A DNA stretch of 64,000 nucleotides, from positions 73,951,463-74,015,462 of the forward strand of contig NC_092497.1 in the NCBI RefSeq assembly GCF_047495875.1, in the 5' to 3' direction. Shown piece after piece: positions 62,045-64,000 of this stretch (the first letter of the stretch is position 1; each line of letters begins with the position of its first letter). Both the position numbers and the translations under genes were made by a program. Below the pieces are notes generated by a model. That model worked only from the letters and a program-made list of their open reading frames with translations, did no database searches and had not been told where the DNA came from. Source of the DNA: Pithys albifrons albifrons (taxonomy: Eukaryota; Chordata; Aves; Passeriformes; Thamnophilidae).

Positions 62045-62985
62045 CTTATATACTGGAAGAGATACTAAGCAAGTTTGCTGACAGCATAGAACTTGGAGGA
62101 GCTGTTGACTCTCTTCAAGGCCGCAAGGCCCTGCAGAGAGACCTTTATAAATTAGAGGACTAGGCAATCACCAATCATATGAAGTTCAACAAGTAAAAAT
62201 GCCAGATTCTGCCCCTGGGATGGGACACCAGGATGTACATACAGACTGGGGAATGAAACGCTTGAAAGCAGCGCCACGGAAAGGGACCTGGGGGTCCTAA
62301 TTAATGGCAAGTTGAATATGAGTCAGCAACATTCTGGCATCCAGGAGGGCCAACTGTGTCCTCGGTGGCATCAGGCAAACCATCATCAGCTGGTTGAAGG
62401 AGAGGATTGTCCCACTCCACTCTGCACTGGGGTGGCCTCACCTTGAATACTACATGCAGTTTTGGGCACCACAATATAAGAAAGATATTAAGCTCTTAGA
62501 GAGCATCCAAAGGAGGGCAATAAAGATGGTGAAGGGCTTTGAGGGGAAACTGTATGAGGAGCAGTTGAGGGCATTTGGTTTATTCAGCCCGGAGAAAAGG
62601 AGACTCAGGGGAGATCTCATTGCAGTCTACAGCTTCCTTGTGAGGGGCAGACACTGATCTCTTCTCTGTGGTGACCAGTGACAGAACCTGAACAAATGGC
62701 CTGAAATTGTGTCAGGGGAGGTTTAGACTGGTTATTAGGAGATTCTTCACCCAGAGGGTGTTTGGGCACTGGAACAGGCTCCCCAAGGAAGAGGTCACAG
62801 CATCAAGCCTAACAGAGTTTAAGAAGGATTTGGATGGTATTCTCAGGCTCATGGTGTGACCCTTGGGGATAGTCCTGTGCAGAGATAAAATTTGGACTTG
62901 GTGATCTTTGTGGGTCCCTTCCAGCTCAGCGTATTCCGTTATCCTGGTCTGGTGAAAGGGTTTTTCAACCCCAAAGTTCTGTGAC
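62045..62985 (+). mobile_element. Older CR1 LINE, 5'-truncated, plus strand
   Basis: From about tactggaagagatactaagc it carries a decayed CR1 ORF2 C-terminal part (FADD equivalent eroded, then LGGAVDSLQGRKALQRDL-like sequence near 62094-62150) and the open piece 62394-62657 with LHSALGWPHLEYYMQFWAPQ and [14 protein letters not shown]. It ends at about 62985 (ccagctcagcgtattccgtt, then ttctgtgac). It is more diverged than the 18497 copy and differs in the 3' UTR, so it belongs to another, older CR1 subfamily. Confidence 0.9.
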
Positions 62986-63833
62986 ACATAACAAAATCAG
63001 TAATAAAGCAACAGAAGAAATTTCTCCATTGCATTTGTCAACAAATGGTGATTCAGTCAGTATCATATAACTATTTCAACTGACAGATTTTATTATGTGC
63101 AAGTGCGTCTCTTATTCTCATTTACTTTTTTAAACAAAAAACCAACTTTTTTATTGTTTGGTTATGTGTGTTTGTAGCTGGCAGGTGGACACAGAAAGAA
63201 AAATAACAGCAACTAGTGTGACAGAAAATAGAAACTCACTGAACAGAAATATCAAGATCTTTTTGGAACAGCCTCATCTTGTTTGGTAAGTAAGAAGTCT
63301 TAAATATTTCAAGCTAAGGAAGGCAAAAAATTGCCAATCTTTTTGCCTCTATAGAATGAAATATAAATTTAAAATAACATGAAGTATCACTTAACAGTGA
63401 ACTGGTCCTTTTTCTGCTGATGGTGGGAGGACCACAATTACAAAGAAGTCATAAAAAAGACATGAGAAAGGGAGGGCAGTTTTCACTTTGATGTCAAATA
63501 GTTAACAACTTATCAGTCTAATTATTCTTATATTTTTTCAGAGATTATATTAAAATTTCTCATTCCAGGATGAGAAATTTTATGTATATTACTGTTGTAT
63601 GTATATTACTGTTGTATGATAACCTGTTCAGCTGCAAGAGCTAAAGGGCAGCATGCAGACTACAACTCACTCAAGGGTGGCTAATTTCACAATTCAGGGC
63701 CATGAACTTGATTTAAATTTTATAGGATCATCACTTTTTTTTACCCTTTTAAATACAATTACACAAATGAAGTGACCATGTCTCCTTTCCTGATTAAATG
63801 ATTTCTTAGTGTTTATTTGAGCAAGTGAGGTAA
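62986..63833. other. Intergenic; short tandem repeat
   Basis: AT-rich DNA. At 63581-63614 a 17-bp unit (tatgtatattactgttg) is repeated twice without change. Nothing else was recognised. Confidence 0.6.
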
Positions 63834-64000
63834 GGCAGTTAAATGCTGCCCTGACGCCGGATCCCGTCAGATCTTGGAAGCTAAGCAGAGTCAGCCCCCA
63901 TTAATACTTGGATGGGAGACCTCCTGGTAATACTGGGGGCTGTAGGTTCTAGTCCTGAGAACTTTACTGTCACCGTCCAAGCTCACTTGGCCGTGGCAGA
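63834..64000 (+). mobile_element. SINE copy 4: 5S rRNA-headed variant, cut by window end
   Basis: The head aligns with nearly all of 5S rRNA: gccctgacgccggatcccgt, cagatcttggaagctaagca, then ttggatgggagacctcctgg and gggggctgtagg. Box A, intermediate element and box C of the 5S internal promoter are all present, though mutated. From about 63950 it joins the same body as the other SINEs (agtcctgagaactttactgt, caccgtccaagctcacttgg, ccgtggcaga). No tRNA-like part precedes it. The 3' half lies outside the window. Confidence 0.88.

Noticed and set aside
63834..64000. Genuine 5S rRNA gene
   Set aside because: The 5S part is mutated and runs on into the body shared with the SINE family, without a T-run terminator after the 5S end.

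Overview
This is an avian, and certainly vertebrate, stretch of AT-rich non-coding DNA dominated by retroelements. The avian call rests on five CR1 LINE copies with the typical bird CR1 3' end and RT residues, several bird-type LTRs, and the scarcity of other repeats. I found no convincing host exon, no host RNA gene and no prokaryotic feature. The long open frames at 5-1087 and 42203-42728 are only translations of microsatellites.

Layout. 1-847 is a compound GGAA / GGAAGTGC satellite-like array cut by the window edge. CR1 copies lie at about 3443-4497 (-), 18497-19824 (+), 28873-29240 (-), 46255-46595 (-) and 62045-62985 (+). Solo or partial LTRs lie at about 14393-15045, 21157-21921 (5-bp target duplication), 36532-36986 and 39725-40366 (5-bp target duplication). 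A broken, internally deleted endogenous retrovirus lies at 58131-~61377: protease is followed directly by integrase, and reverse transcriptase is absent. A long GAAA microsatellite fills 42249-42681.

The most interesting content is a non-CR1 LINE family with a matching SINE family. Two LINE copies (8664-12606 and 47041-~50633, both +) begin at the same nucleotide, so both are 5'-complete, and both carry disabling mutations. Their ORF2 encodes an AP-type endonuclease, a reverse transcriptase with a FADD box and a C-terminal zinc-finger-like motif. A short ORF1 overlaps ORF2, as in RTE-type LINEs. Four SINE copies share one body (7246-7606 +; 54269-54388 -; 61389-61777 -; 63834-64000 +, cut by the window end). 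Part of this body is homologous to about 140 bp of the LINE 5' leader, and its end is homologous to the last 45 bp or so of the LINE. Two SINEs carry a tRNA-Gln-like head fused to a piece of 5S rRNA; a third carries a much fuller 5S head. Three SINEs have exact 11-bp target duplications, and LINE copy 1 has a decayed 11-bp one. The layout suggests a LINE with a non-autonomous partner built largely from LINE termini plus exchangeable Pol III promoter heads.

The remaining sequence is single-copy-looking intergenic DNA. Two parts (about 16120-16600 and 53860-54255) have homeodomain-type motif clusters and a texture suggesting conserved enhancers, but this is unproven without alignment.
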